DNA of 48,164 nt from Actinomycetota bacterium (GTDB taxonomy: Bacteria; Actinomycetota; Actinomycetes; S36-B12; UBA5976), in the NCBI GenBank assembly GCA_947448865.1, contig CANFOW010000011.1, forward strand, positions 1 to 48,164, read 5' to 3'. Positions within the stretch are counted from its first letter, which is position 1; each line of letters begins with the position of its first letter. A program made the position numbers and the translations under genes. A model generated the notes under the pieces. It was not told where the DNA came from and did not search any database. It worked only from the letters and a program-made list of their open reading frames with translations. This document shows positions 10,823-18,142 of the stretch, piece after piece.

Positions 10823-11368
10823 ATGTCTGACGACTTAACACCAATTGCTGAAGTACCCAGTGACTTCGAAACTGCGTCTGTGGCTAATGCAGCCGGAGAG
10901 TCACCGAAAGCCGAAGCTCGCAAGCCGTACAAAGCGTCTTGGTTTGCAGGAGCATTCGCGGCAGTAGCGCTTGTATCTGGTCTTGGTGGCTATGCCATCG
11001 GCCAGCATGACAATACGAACATCATTATGCGACCTGATGCCAACGTTCGCCCGATGGGTGACAACGGCATGATGGGCGGCAAGGGTCCACACTGCAATGC
11101 TGCGAATGGACAAGATGTCCCGTTAGCTCAAGATGGCACGTGCCCGCCAGGGACAACGTTGAGCAAGCCAGGCATGATGGGTCCGGGAAACAACGGAATG
11201 ATGGGTCCGGGTGATCCGAATCGCGGACCAGATCCTGATGGCGACAATTGGACGGGTAGCAATGGTTGGGGTCCAAATGGACAACTTCCAAATCCATCTC
11301 AGAGCCCAAGTGGTCCTCAAGCTTCGCAACAGCCGAATGGCCAGCCATCACCGACTGTTCAAAATTAG
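10823..11368 (+). CDS. Single-pass membrane protein with Met/Gly/Asn/Pro-rich extracellular tail
   Basis: I do not recognise a family. The 181-residue product has an acidic cytoplasmic N-terminus of about 38 residues, one transmembrane helix (about 39-60) ending GGYAIG, and a low-complexity outer tail. The tail contains three GMMG units (82-85, 117-120, 125-128), two cysteines (91 and 107), and a Gly/Pro/Asn/Gln/Ser-rich end. The methionine clusters could bind a soft metal such as copper, but similar low-complexity tails are common in actinobacteria and this is only a guess. The ATG at 10823 is preferred over an in-frame upstream ATG at 10781 because GGAGGAG ends eight bases before it. Confidence 0.68.
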   Translation: MSDDLTPIAEVPSDFETASVANAAGESPKAEARKPYKASWFAGAFAAVALVSGLGGYAIGQHDNTNIIMRPDANVRPMGDNGMMGGKGPHCNAANGQDVPLAQDGTCPPGTTLSKPGMMGPGNNGMMGPGDPNRGPDPDGDNWTGSNGWGPNGQLPNPSQSPSGPQASQQPNGQPSPTVQN

Positions 11369-11383
11369 TTCACTGAACTAAAA

Positions 11384-11415
11384 AGGCTGTGACGTCACGC
11401 ATGACGTCACAGCCT
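11384..11415 (-). terminator. Strong intrinsic terminator for the cobalamin adenosyltransferase gene
   Basis: AGGCTGTGACGTCA and TGACGTCACAGCCT form a perfect 14-bp stem with a four-base loop (CGCA). Read on the minus strand the stem is followed by TTTTT, so it should end transcripts of the gene at 11426-12004. On the plus strand it lacks a T-tract but lies just after the stop of the gene ending at 11368. There a small stem, TAGTTC-ACT-GAACTA (11366-11380), precedes it. Confidence 0.88.
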
Positions 11416-11425
11416 CAAGTTAGAA

Positions 11426-12004
11426 CTACTGAGCGCGGTTGCGTCCTGGTTCCCACAGGACGTCGCCGCGTTCTTTATTTGCAACACGAGCAAGAATAAA
11501 CAACAGGTCGCTTAGTCGATTCAAATACGTGGCAGCTAGAACATTCACGCCACCGTGATACATGTCGATGGCTGCCCATGTGCTGCGCTCTGCGCGACGA
11601 GCGACAGTGCGTGCGACATGAAGATGCGCAGCTCCGATAGTGCCGCCAGGCAGGATAAACGAACGAAGGGCTTCGACCTCTTCGTTGAAAGTATCGCAAG
11701 CATTTTCAAGGCGCTCGACATATTCATTTGTTACGCGAAGTGGTTCGTGAACAGGATTGTCTACAACGGGCGTACATAGGTCAGCGCCAACGTCGAAAAG
11801 ATCATTCTGAATACCGATCAATAGTTCAACAATGTCTTGCCGAATGTTTCCGGCTGCAATCGCTAAACCAATGGATGAATTAGCTTCATCCACATCGGCA
11901 TAGGCCTTGAGTCTCGGGTCATTTTTACCAGTGCGGCTCATGTCACCAAGGCTGGTCGTGCCGTCATCACCAGTTCGCGTGTAAATACGCGTCAAATTCA
12001 CCAT
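11426..12004 (-). CDS. pduO: ATP:cob(I)alamin adenosyltransferase, PduO type
   Basis: The enzyme transfers the adenosyl group of ATP to reduced cobalamin, making coenzyme B12 for mutases such as methylmalonyl-CoA mutase. The 192-residue protein has the PduO-type N-terminal motif [14 protein letters not shown] (8-21, ATP binding), DLFDVGADL in the second helix, FILPGG, and the C-terminal RTVARRAER helix with conserved arginines. Length is normal for the family. A methylmalonyl-CoA epimerase gene at 19673 fits a B12-dependent propionate route. A TAGTCT element six bases from the ATG predicts a leaderless message. A perfect 14-bp terminator lies just beyond its stop. It is divergent from murA. 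Confidence 0.93.
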   Translation of the reverse strand: MVNLTRIYTRTGDDGTTSLGDMSRTGKNDPRLKAYADVDEANSSIGLAIAAGNIRQDIVELLIGIQNDLFDVGADLCTPVVDNPVHEPLRVTNEYVERLENACDTFNEEVEALRSFILPGGTIGAAHLHVARTVARRAERSTWAAIDMYHGGVNVLAATYLNRLSDLLFILARVANKERGDVLWEPGRNRAQ

Positions 12005-12010
12005 GGTCTA

Positions 12011-12016
12011 AGACTA
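12011..12016 (-). promoter_or_regulatory. Predicted leaderless -10 element for pduO
   Basis: Read on the minus strand, TAGTCT is followed by six bases (TAGACC) and the ATG. No ribosome-binding site is present, so the transcript should start on the start codon. Confidence 0.6.
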
Positions 12017-12073
12017 GGGTCAGCCCACGGTTTTCGCTTGATTGCGGTGCGAGACGGTAACCTAAGACTCGTC

Positions 12074-13351
12074 ATGGAAATCTTTCGGGTCACCGGTGGT
12101 GCACGTCTCGTAGGAGAAGTGCGGGTTTCAGGCGCGAAAAATAGCAGCTTAAAACTTATGGCTGTGGCACTTTTGGCAGTCGGTGAATCAACGATTCACA
12201 ATGTGCCGAACATCCTGGACGTGACGATTATGGCTCAGTTGTTGAGGCGACTTGGCTGCACGGTCGAATACTCACCCGAGACCGAAACCGTTGTGATTGA
12301 CGTTCCCGAGACTATCGAGCATCGTGCTGACTATGACTTGGTACGACGTATGCGTGCCTCCATTGCAGTGCTGGGCCCACTCATCGCCCGAACTGGTGCT
12401 GCTGATGTCGCATTACCCGGTGGCGACAACATAGGGTCGCGTGGTCTCGACATGCACATCGCAGGTTTGGAGCGCATGGGAGCCATAGTCACGAGCGAAC
12501 ACGGCTACCTCGTTGTCCAAGCACCGAGTACAGGCTTGGTGGGCACACATGTCTATTTAGATTTCCCAAGTGTTGGCGCAACTGAGACGTTGTTGATGGC
12601 CGCAGTAAACGCTCATGGAACAACTGTGATTGACAATGTGGCACGCGAGCCAGAGATTGTGGACATCTGTTCCATGCTTGTTGCCATGGGAGCACAGATT
12701 GAAGGCATTGGTTCTCCGATGCTGACCATCACGGGCGTTGATTCGTTGCATCCAGTTGAGTACACAACTGTCCCAGATCGAATTGTTGCAGGCACGTGGG
12801 CAGTTGCTGCCACGATGACTCAAGGTGACATTGTCGTGCGTAATGCGCGTGCTGAGCATTTAACTTTGCCGTTGGAGAAACTGTCGACAGCGGGCGCGGT
12901 AATAGAAACATTGGATGATGGCATTCGCATCACAATGGATCGTCGGCCACATGCGGTTGATGTGGTGACGTTGCCGTACCCAGGATTCCCGACAGATTTG
13001 CAACCACAGTTCATTGCGATGAATTCAATTGCAACAGGTTCGGCGTTAGTAACGGAAAATTTATTTGAAGCGCGGTTCCGCTTTGTTCAGGAACTCAGCC
13101 GACTCGGAGCAGAAGTCCGGACTGACGGGCATCACGCACTAGTTCGCGGAAAGTCACAATTATCCGGCGCACCAGTTGAGAGTACTGACATCCGCGCAGG
13201 CGCAGGATTAGTTCTGGCCGCACTTGTTGCCGAAGGCGAATCAACGGTTCATGGCGTAGAACACATTGATCGTGGATATGTGGGTTTTGAATCGCTGCTT
13301 GCTCAGCTTGGAGCCGACATTAAGCGCGAGACGCTCGAGGACCTCGGCTAA
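12074..13351 (+). CDS. murA: UDP-N-acetylglucosamine 1-carboxyvinyltransferase (MurA), Asp-type
   Basis: MurA transfers enolpyruvate from PEP to UDP-GlcNAc, the first committed step of peptidoglycan synthesis. The 425-residue protein has the substrate-site Lys-Asn in [10 protein letters not shown], the conserved [10 protein letters not shown] segment, and the late [13 protein letters not shown] motif. The active-site loop reads [15 protein letters not shown]. The usual cysteine (Cys115 in E. coli) is replaced by Asp118, as in Mycobacterium tuberculosis and Chlamydia MurA, where this change is known to prevent fosfomycin alkylation. I chose ATG 12074 because the family N-terminus starts near MEIFRVTGG. 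In-frame TTG (12038) and GTG (12047) codons upstream add non-conserved residues. The last 32 bases overlap the tail of the convergent gene at 13320. Confidence 0.94.
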   Translation: MEIFRVTGGARLVGEVRVSGAKNSSLKLMAVALLAVGESTIHNVPNILDVTIMAQLLRRLGCTVEYSPETETVVIDVPETIEHRADYDLVRRMRASIAVLGPLIARTGAADVALPGGDNIGSRGLDMHIAGLERMGAIVTSEHGYLVVQAPSTGLVGTHVYLDFPSVGATETLLMAAVNAHGTTVIDNVAREPEIVDICSMLVAMGAQIEGIGSPMLTITGVDSLHPVEYTTVPDRIVAGTWAVAATMTQGDIVVRNARAEHLTLPLEKLSTAGAVIETLDDGIRITMDRRPHAVDVVTLPYPGFPTDLQPQFIAMNSIATGSALVTENLFEARFRFVQELSRLGAEVRTDGHHALVRGKSQLSGAPVESTDIRAGAGLVLAALVAEGESTVHGVEHIDRGYVGFESLLAQLGADIKRETLEDLG

Positions 13352-13661
13352 GGATTTCTCGGGCTTTTGATTCGTCTGCAGGAAAGACCATCACTCGAGG
13401 ACCGTCGTTAGTTTGAGCGAGGTTTGCTCGAATTCCGTTGTCTTCTAGGGACTTGCGCAGAATTTCACCGTCAATGTAATTGCTCGGTGCTGCAACGGGA
13501 ACGAGCAACCCATACTGGTCGGGATTTCCCATCTGTGCTGGTTTAGCAACGACAGACCCGCCTCGAGAAAACGCCCAACGCAGGACCAGGATCATGACCC
13601 CTAGTCCAAAAAATGCAACGAGTGGTCCAAAGGCATAAGAAAAAGCACTCCAGGATGGCAC
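13320..13661 (-). CDS. Small membrane protein with a DUF2007-like cytoplasmic domain
   Basis: The 113-residue product has one N-terminal transmembrane helix (about 8-28), a short basic linker, and a C-terminal alpha/beta domain (about 52-105). The pattern of that domain, an acidic position before [11 protein letters not shown], then a [15 protein letters not shown] end, resembles the DUF2007 putative signal-transducing domain. The function is unknown and the domain match is by eye. It starts with GTG. A TAACGT element exactly six bases upstream suggests a leaderless transcript. Its 3' end overlaps the end of murA by 32 bases on the opposite strand. Confidence 0.7.
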   Translation of the reverse strand: MPSWSAFSYAFGPLVAFFGLGVMILVLRWAFSRGGSVVAKPAQMGNPDQYGLLVPVAAPSNYIDGEILRKSLEDNGIRANLAQTNDGPRVMVFPADESKAREILSRGPRASRA

Positions 13662-13667
13662 GAAAAA

Positions 13668-13673
13668 ACGTTA
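13668..13673 (-). promoter_or_regulatory. Predicted leaderless -10 element for the gene at 13320-13661
   Basis: On the minus strand TAACGT is followed by TTTTTC and the GTG start, the same six-base spacing seen at other genes here. Confidence 0.5.
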
Positions 13674-13768
13674 CTTCATTTCGTGGACAACCGCAGTCTG
13701 GAAGGCTTCATCAGGAGATTCGAAATTGAACATTAGAACTCAAGATCCTTTCTCTAAACAGCTAGCGC

Positions 13769-13782
13769 ACGAATCGATTCGT
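13769..13782. promoter_or_regulatory. Perfect 14-bp palindrome, candidate operator
   Basis: ACGAATCGATTCGT is identical on both strands. It lies 45 bases upstream of the secreted-protein ATG at 13828, in the divergent region ahead of the gene at 13661. Placement suits a dimeric regulator. No regulator gene is adjacent. Confidence 0.4.
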
Positions 13783-13827
13783 AGTAATTTATGAAAATAG
13801 GGTCCAAGTGGGAAAAGGATTTGGGTT

Positions 13828-15222
13828 ATGACTCGCAGGTATTCAAGAGTAATTGCAACAATCGCATTGGTGTGCTCCGTGCTAATCGGCCAGGCGTCGG
13901 CATCCTTTGCAGGCATGTATGACCATGTCCAAAGGCAAAGCGAAGTAACTCTTGCAAATACCACCAGTAATGGCTCAGGTACGTGGGGTAACACAACTCT
14001 TAATCGCCCTGTCGTAACTTCCTTAACAATTGACGGTGTCCCGCAGTCTGCGGATGGTGATGCTGCGTCTGGCAGTTTTGGTGTGACTGTGGCGCCAACA
14101 AATGTCTGTCGCACTGACCAAACACCCTCTGCAGGATATTGCTACAGCACTCCAAATCGAGTGGCTGTGTCGGTGTATTACAACGATGCTGGCGATGCTC
14201 AAGCTGATCTTTCTGCACATGGGCTCACATCAGAGAGTGTGATTGAACTTGAAATTGCGCTAAATGATGCAGGCCCATTGTTGGGGTGGTCGTATGCAAC
14301 AGGCAATCCAAAGCATTGGAGTATTACCAACCCCGGAACAACATCTGCAGTTTTGTCCGTTGCCTTGGAGCCTCGCGAAGTTCCTGCTATCAATTGGCAA
14401 CTGCATCCCGGTGCACAAGGTTGCTCACGTATCCCAGTACAAGGTTGCGACTTAACAATTAGCGATGCCGCAGACACGCTTCAGGCTAATTTGCTATTGA
14501 GCCTTGATACGACACTCGATGAAGTTTTTAGGGGAACACTTTTCGCTGGTGATGACACTGTCATTGGATCTTTTGAATCGGGGCCAGTAGGCACACCGTC
14601 GTTTACCTATGGCGTGGCATCGGCACACAACGAATTTTCTGGAGAACAAAGAACAGGTGTGCTCTCCGCCGTTATAAGCGATGCCATGTTGACGAGTTAC
14701 TTTGGGCTTGATTCAAGTGCGATGACTCCGGAAGCAATTTCTACTGCACTTCCCATTGTCCGAACAACTGATCGTACGGATGCTTTGCCTACGACTGTGG
14801 TCTGGACACGTTGGACGTCAGGAACTGAGGGTACTGACGGTTGGTTAGTTACAATTTCAGGAATATCGTTTTCCGCTCCTAAATACAAAGTGGCTCAAGC
14901 AAAAACGCGGCCGTCCGGCTCAGCGAAACTCAAGGCAAGCGGGAAAGTGAACGTTGCGGTAGAAATTTCAGGAAGTGCGAAAACGGCCTGTAACAAGAAG
15001 AAAACAACCTGCACAGTTAACGTTTATAAAGTCGTTGGCGCAAATTTGACCACGTTGGGGGACCAAATCCGCGTTAGGTCGAACAAATCTGCCCTTGTTG
15101 TGAGCGCTGCGAATGCAACGAGTGCAGGACTTAGCAAGGGAAGCAAAATTGCAGTACAGGTATGGGCAACGAAATCAGGAGTTAAAACCTTGGTTTCTTC
15201 GAGCATCTTTAAAGTCAAATAG
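13828..15222 (+). CDS. Large secreted protein of unknown function
   Basis: I recognise no family. The 464-residue product has a clear Sec signal (basic MTRRYSR, hydrophobic 8-21, cleavage candidates after Ala25 or Ala28) and no later transmembrane segment, so it should be exported. The mature part is Ser/Thr/Gly/Ala-rich and probably mostly beta strand. Cysteines come in three close pairs (94/105, 199/207, 388/395), which suggests disulfide-closed loops. The last 105 residues form a separate lysine- and serine-rich segment with an IgG-like strand pattern (KVNVAVEISGSA, then SKGSKIAVQVWATKSGVK). AAAAGGA lies before the ATG, and a perfect palindrome lies upstream. It is single-gene and flanked by opposite-strand genes, so context gives no role. 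Confidence 0.72.
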   Translation: MTRRYSRVIATIALVCSVLIGQASASFAGMYDHVQRQSEVTLANTTSNGSGTWGNTTLNRPVVTSLTIDGVPQSADGDAASGSFGVTVAPTNVCRTDQTPSAGYCYSTPNRVAVSVYYNDAGDAQADLSAHGLTSESVIELEIALNDAGPLLGWSYATGNPKHWSITNPGTTSAVLSVALEPREVPAINWQLHPGAQGCSRIPVQGCDLTISDAADTLQANLLLSLDTTLDEVFRGTLFAGDDTVIGSFESGPVGTPSFTYGVASAHNEFSGEQRTGVLSAVISDAMLTSYFGLDSSAMTPEAISTALPIVRTTDRTDALPTTVVWTRWTSGTEGTDGWLVTISGISFSAPKYKVAQAKTRPSGSAKLKASGKVNVAVEISGSAKTACNKKKTTCTVNVYKVVGANLTTLGDQIRVRSNKSALVVSAANATSAGLSKGSKIAVQVWATKSGVKTLVSSSIFKVK

Positions 15223-15311
15223 AGGAAACAACAACACACCTATGTGAGCGCCCGAGGCCAATGGTGATAGCCGACGTTTGAGTTCGCTTAACTGCAACAG
15301 TTCGACTACTT

Positions 15312-15983
15312 CTAGAACAAGCGAAGACCAGGCTCATCAATTCCGCGAAGCGCATCGTAGTCCACGACAACGCACTCGATGCCGCGGTCTTCGGCAAGTG
15401 TGCGAGCTTGTGGCTTAATTTCTTGGGCGGCATAGATTCCACGCACTGGTGCAATGAGTGGATCACGATTGAGAAGATCAAGGTAGCGCGTGAGTTGCTC
15501 AACACCATCAATCTCGCCGCGCCGTTTGATCTCGATTGCGATTGTGCGTCCATTGGCATCTCGGCACACGATATCGACTGGACCAATGGGAGTAGGAAAT
15601 TCCCGACGTACCAAAGTTAAGTCAGGACCGAAGGTATCTAAATGAATTGCAAGCAGCTCTTGCAGATGTGCTTCAACTCCGTCTTTAACTAGACCTGGAT
15701 CAATACCTAGGTCATGGGAAGAATCATGGTGGACCTCATGCAACGTGATGATGAGTTGTTCGCCGGCCTTATTGACTACCGTCCAAATGTGTGTGTCATC
15801 GTCATGCGACTCCGTCAATGTACAAGGCGGACTCATCCAATTGAGGGGTTTGTACGCTCGGTCATCAGCATGAATCGACACCGAACCATCGGACTTTACG
15901 AGCAGCAGGCGAGTTGCCTGTGGTAAGTGCGCGCTCAGGCGTCCGGCGTAATCCACGGAACACGTGGCAATAACTAAGCGCAT
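15312..15983 (-). CDS. nucS: Endonuclease NucS/EndoMS, non-canonical mismatch repair
   Basis: NucS is the mismatch-specific endonuclease that replaces MutS-MutL in most actinobacteria and many archaea, cutting both strands at mispairs. The 223-residue protein has an N-terminal DNA-binding and dimerisation part and a C-terminal nuclease domain. The catalytic pattern is complete: Asp137 in GPVDIVCRD, Glu151 and Lys153 in [10 protein letters not shown], and Gln163 in GVEQLTRYL. The last residues, EPGLRLF, match the short C-terminal sliding-clamp contact described for actinobacterial NucS. A TATCGT element lies six bases before the ATG. It is divergent from the 3-hydroxyacyl-CoA dehydrogenase gene. 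Confidence 0.95.
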   Translation of the reverse strand: MRLVIATCSVDYAGRLSAHLPQATRLLLVKSDGSVSIHADDRAYKPLNWMSPPCTLTESHDDDTHIWTVVNKAGEQLIITLHEVHHDSSHDLGIDPGLVKDGVEAHLQELLAIHLDTFGPDLTLVRREFPTPIGPVDIVCRDANGRTIAIEIKRRGEIDGVEQLTRYLDLLNRDPLIAPVRGIYAAQEIKPQARTLAEDRGIECVVVDYDALRGIDEPGLRLF

Positions 15984-15989
15984 TACCCA

Positions 15990-15995
15990 ACGATA
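15990..15995 (-). promoter_or_regulatory. Predicted leaderless -10 element for nucS
   Basis: Read on the minus strand, TATCGT is followed by TGGGTA and ATG. No Shine-Dalgarno sequence is present. Confidence 0.55.
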
Positions 15996-16027
15996 GAGCC
16001 CCGCAATTGTGCTGACACACTAGGGGA

Positions 16028-17089
16028 ATGGAGAAGATTGGTGTTGTTGGCCTAGGCATTATGGGCGCTGGAATTGTTGAAGTTTTCGCCAAGTCCGGCT
16101 ACTCGGTCGTTGGTGTGGCGGAAAGCGATGCAGCTGTGTCACTTGGGCAAAGCAACCTCGCAAAGTCACTGAGTCGTGCTGTGTCACGTGGCAAGTTAAC
16201 TGATGAAGAGTCGTCTGGCATCACCTCATTAGTGACATGGGGAACTGACTTCTCGCTCATGTCGGATTGCGATCTCGTTGTTGAAGCAGCTCCGGAAATT
16301 ATGTCGCTGAAAGCGAAAATTTTTAGTGAGCTAGATAGTTGTGTTAAGTCGAGTGCCATTTTGGCTACGAACACCTCATCACTTTCTGTTACTTCCATTG
16401 CAGAAGTAACTTCCCGTCGTTCGCACGTCATCGGGTTGCATTTCTTCAACCCTGCACCAGTGCAAAAATTTGTTGAGGTTATCTCCACTGAGTTTTCTGA
16501 TTCAGATGTTGTTAAAAAAGTAGTTGACCTTGCTCGTGGATTAGGAAAAGAACCTGCCCAGATTGCGGATCAGCCGGGTTTTATCGTCAATAAACTCCTG
16601 CTTCGCTATTTGAATCATGCGGTGCGATTAATTGATGACGGAATTTCTACCCGTGACATTATTGATAGCGCAATGCGTGAAATCGCGCATTTCCCGATGG
16701 GGCCGCTCGAACTACTTGACCTCATTGGCCTAGACACGTCGGTCGAAGTTCTTAACACAATTTATGATGACACCGGTATAGATACTGATGGGCCAGCATC
16801 TGGTTTAACAGCACGCGTAAATATTGGTGAACTCGGGCGTAAGAGTGGCGAAGGTTTTTACACCTACGCCCAACCTCATGAACCTGCAACTTCGCAGGAC
16901 GACGAAGGCAAGCAACGGGTTTATGTCGAATTGATAAATGCCTACTTGGCGAGCGCATGCGAAATGCGCGACAGCGGCTACGCCACCGAACATGACATTA
17001 ACCAGGGAATGAAGCTTGGGTGTGGGTTACCTGAAGGACCATTCGAGACAATTGCTCGCGTTGGTTCTGACCAGTTGCCACTAAATTAG
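16028..17089 (+). CDS. 3-hydroxyacyl-CoA (3-hydroxybutyryl-CoA) dehydrogenase
   Basis: This NAD(P)-dependent enzyme interconverts 3-hydroxyacyl-CoA and 3-oxoacyl-CoA. The 353-residue protein has the Rossmann motif GLGIMGAGI (8-16), ATNTSSLSVT, and the catalytic dyad His138 (in GLHFFNPAP) and Glu150, spaced by 12 as in the mammalian enzyme. The C-terminal domain starts near residue 185 (PGFIVNKLLLRYLNHA). A second partial C-terminal repeat (about 295-340) makes it longer than the usual 285 residues, as in several actinobacterial members. Thiolase (20171), enoyl-CoA hydratase (29499) and etfBA lie nearby. Whether its main role is fatty-acid breakdown or butyryl-CoA metabolism is not visible. 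CACACT six bases upstream of ATG is a weak leaderless promoter candidate. Confidence 0.92.
   Translation: MEKIGVVGLGIMGAGIVEVFAKSGYSVVGVAESDAAVSLGQSNLAKSLSRAVSRGKLTDEESSGITSLVTWGTDFSLMSDCDLVVEAAPEIMSLKAKIFSELDSCVKSSAILATNTSSLSVTSIAEVTSRRSHVIGLHFFNPAPVQKFVEVISTEFSDSDVVKKVVDLARGLGKEPAQIADQPGFIVNKLLLRYLNHAVRLIDDGISTRDIIDSAMREIAHFPMGPLELLDLIGLDTSVEVLNTIYDDTGIDTDGPASGLTARVNIGELGRKSGEGFYTYAQPHEPATSQDDEGKQRVYVELINAYLASACEMRDSGYATEHDINQGMKLGCGLPEGPFETIARVGSDQLPLN
17082..17087 (+). promoter_or_regulatory. Predicted leaderless -10 element for the gene at 17094
   Basis: TAAATT overlaps the 3' end of the upstream gene and is followed by six bases and ATG. The next gene may therefore have its own start although it lies four bases after the previous stop. 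Confidence 0.45.
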
Positions 17090-17093
17090 TGAC

Positions 17094-17390
17094 ATGGCAC
17101 GCCGTAACCGTCGAGAACCGACCCCAGAACCAGGTGAATTCAAGCTGGGTGGCTTTCGCAAAATCGAGACTCACCCCGATGGCGATTGGGCTGTCACGCG
17201 GGTAACTGGTTCAGCGGCGACTAAGGCGTATCGATGCCCTGGATGTGACATGGAGATTAAGCCTGCGACCCCACACGTTGTGGCGTGGCCCTACTACGGC
17301 GATGACATTGAGTCATCACTTCCAGATCGTCGCCACTGGCATACGACGTGTTGGGCTAACCGACTCAATAGAAGGCCGCGGACGCGCTAA
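17094..17390 (+). CDS. Small zinc-ribbon-like protein conserved in actinobacteria
   Basis: The 98-residue product is basic at both ends and has a CPGCDMEI motif (49-52 CxxC region) followed 30 residues later by HWHTTCW. Together these supply Cys and His ligands for one zinc site, resembling a truncated treble-clef or HNH-type fold without an obvious nuclease motif. Similar short proteins are often annotated as ATP/GTP-binding proteins in actinobacteria without experimental support. It overlaps the start of the first alpha/beta hydrolase by one base (TAATG), so the two are probably made together. The function is unknown. Confidence 0.75.
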   Translation: MARRNRREPTPEPGEFKLGGFRKIETHPDGDWAVTRVTGSAATKAYRCPGCDMEIKPATPHVVAWPYYGDDIESSLPDRRHWHTTCWANRLNRRPRTR

Positions 17391-18142
17391 TGACTGAGCT
17401 TGCACCCAATAGTGTTCTGCCTGCTCGACGTGAGGCAATTACGTTGCACACGGCTGATGGACTTACTTTGGTTGGTGAGTTAGCGCTTCCGGAAACAGTC
17501 GCTCCCGTTGCCACCATCATCTGCGTTCACCCCAATCCCACTGGTGGCGGAATGATGGACAGTCACCTCTATCGCAAGGCTGCATGGAGATTGCCTGCCT
17601 TGGCGGACGTTGCAATCTTGCGATTCAACACGCGTGGAACAACGAGCGCAGCCGGAACGAGTCAGGGCGAATACGACCAAGGTCGGGCAGAGAAACTCGA
17701 TCTCGACGCAGCGATTGCATTTGCTGTGGAGCGCAACTTGCCTGAAATCTGGCTCGTCGGATGGTCGTTTGGAACTGATGTTGTGTTGCAGCACGGCAAC
17801 ATTGATCCAGTTAAGGGCGCAGTTTTATTCAGTCCGCCGTTGAAGTGGAGCGACGAACACGCCCTTTTAAGTTGGGCGCAATCGGGCCGACCACTTACTG
17901 CGTTGGTTCCCGAACTTGATGATTACTTACAGCCGCAAGAAGCTATTGAGCGGTTTGCCTGCATTCCTCAATGTGACGTCATTGGGATCGAAGGGTGCAA
18001 GCATTTGTGGGTCGGAGAAAAGTATGTGCGTATTGCATGGGATGAAGTGCTCAAGCGAATACGTCCTGACATGCCGACACTGTCATGGGACTGGGTTGGA
18101 CCAATGCGAAAGTGGGACGACTTAGCTGGACGGTTGGTATGA
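17390..18142 (+). CDS. Alpha/beta hydrolase
   Basis: The 250-residue protein has the alpha/beta hydrolase layout. An oxyanion region HPNPTGGGMMD (47-57) follows strand 3, an RFNTRGTTSAAGTSQG segment follows, the nucleophile elbow is GWSFG with Ser126, and the likely catalytic histidine is His205 in GCKHLW. The HPNPTGGGM pattern is typical of the dienelactone hydrolase/peptidase S15-like bacterial hydrolases with unknown substrates. Its start overlaps the stop of the small zinc protein, and its stop overlaps the start of a second hydrolase (ATGA), so the three form one translational unit. Confidence 0.85.
   Translation: MTELAPNSVLPARREAITLHTADGLTLVGELALPETVAPVATIICVHPNPTGGGMMDSHLYRKAAWRLPALADVAILRFNTRGTTSAAGTSQGEYDQGRAEKLDLDAAIAFAVERNLPEIWLVGWSFGTDVVLQHGNIDPVKGAVLFSPPLKWSDEHALLSWAQSGRPLTALVPELDDYLQPQEAIERFACIPQCDVIGIEGCKHLWVGEKYVRIAWDEVLKRIRPDMPTLSWDWVGPMRKWDDLAGRLV

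Noticed and set aside
11391-11408. TGACGTCA copies here and near 17972, 27305 and 30226 as a shared operator
   Set aside because: The copies lie in a terminator stem, inside coding sequence or at gene ends, so they do not share a promoter-type position.
12038-12073. TTG or GTG starts upstream of murA
   Set aside because: The added residues are not seen in MurA proteins, and ATG 12074 fits the family N-terminus.
13671-13733. A 20-residue minus-strand reading frame with AAGGAT upstream
   Set aside because: The spacing to AAGGAT is long (about 12 bases), and the TAACGT-six-base-GTG arrangement at its end better explains the region as promoter for the gene at 13661.
15223-15311. A terminator between the secreted protein gene and nucS
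   Set aside because: No stem of useful length is visible by eye in the 89 bases.
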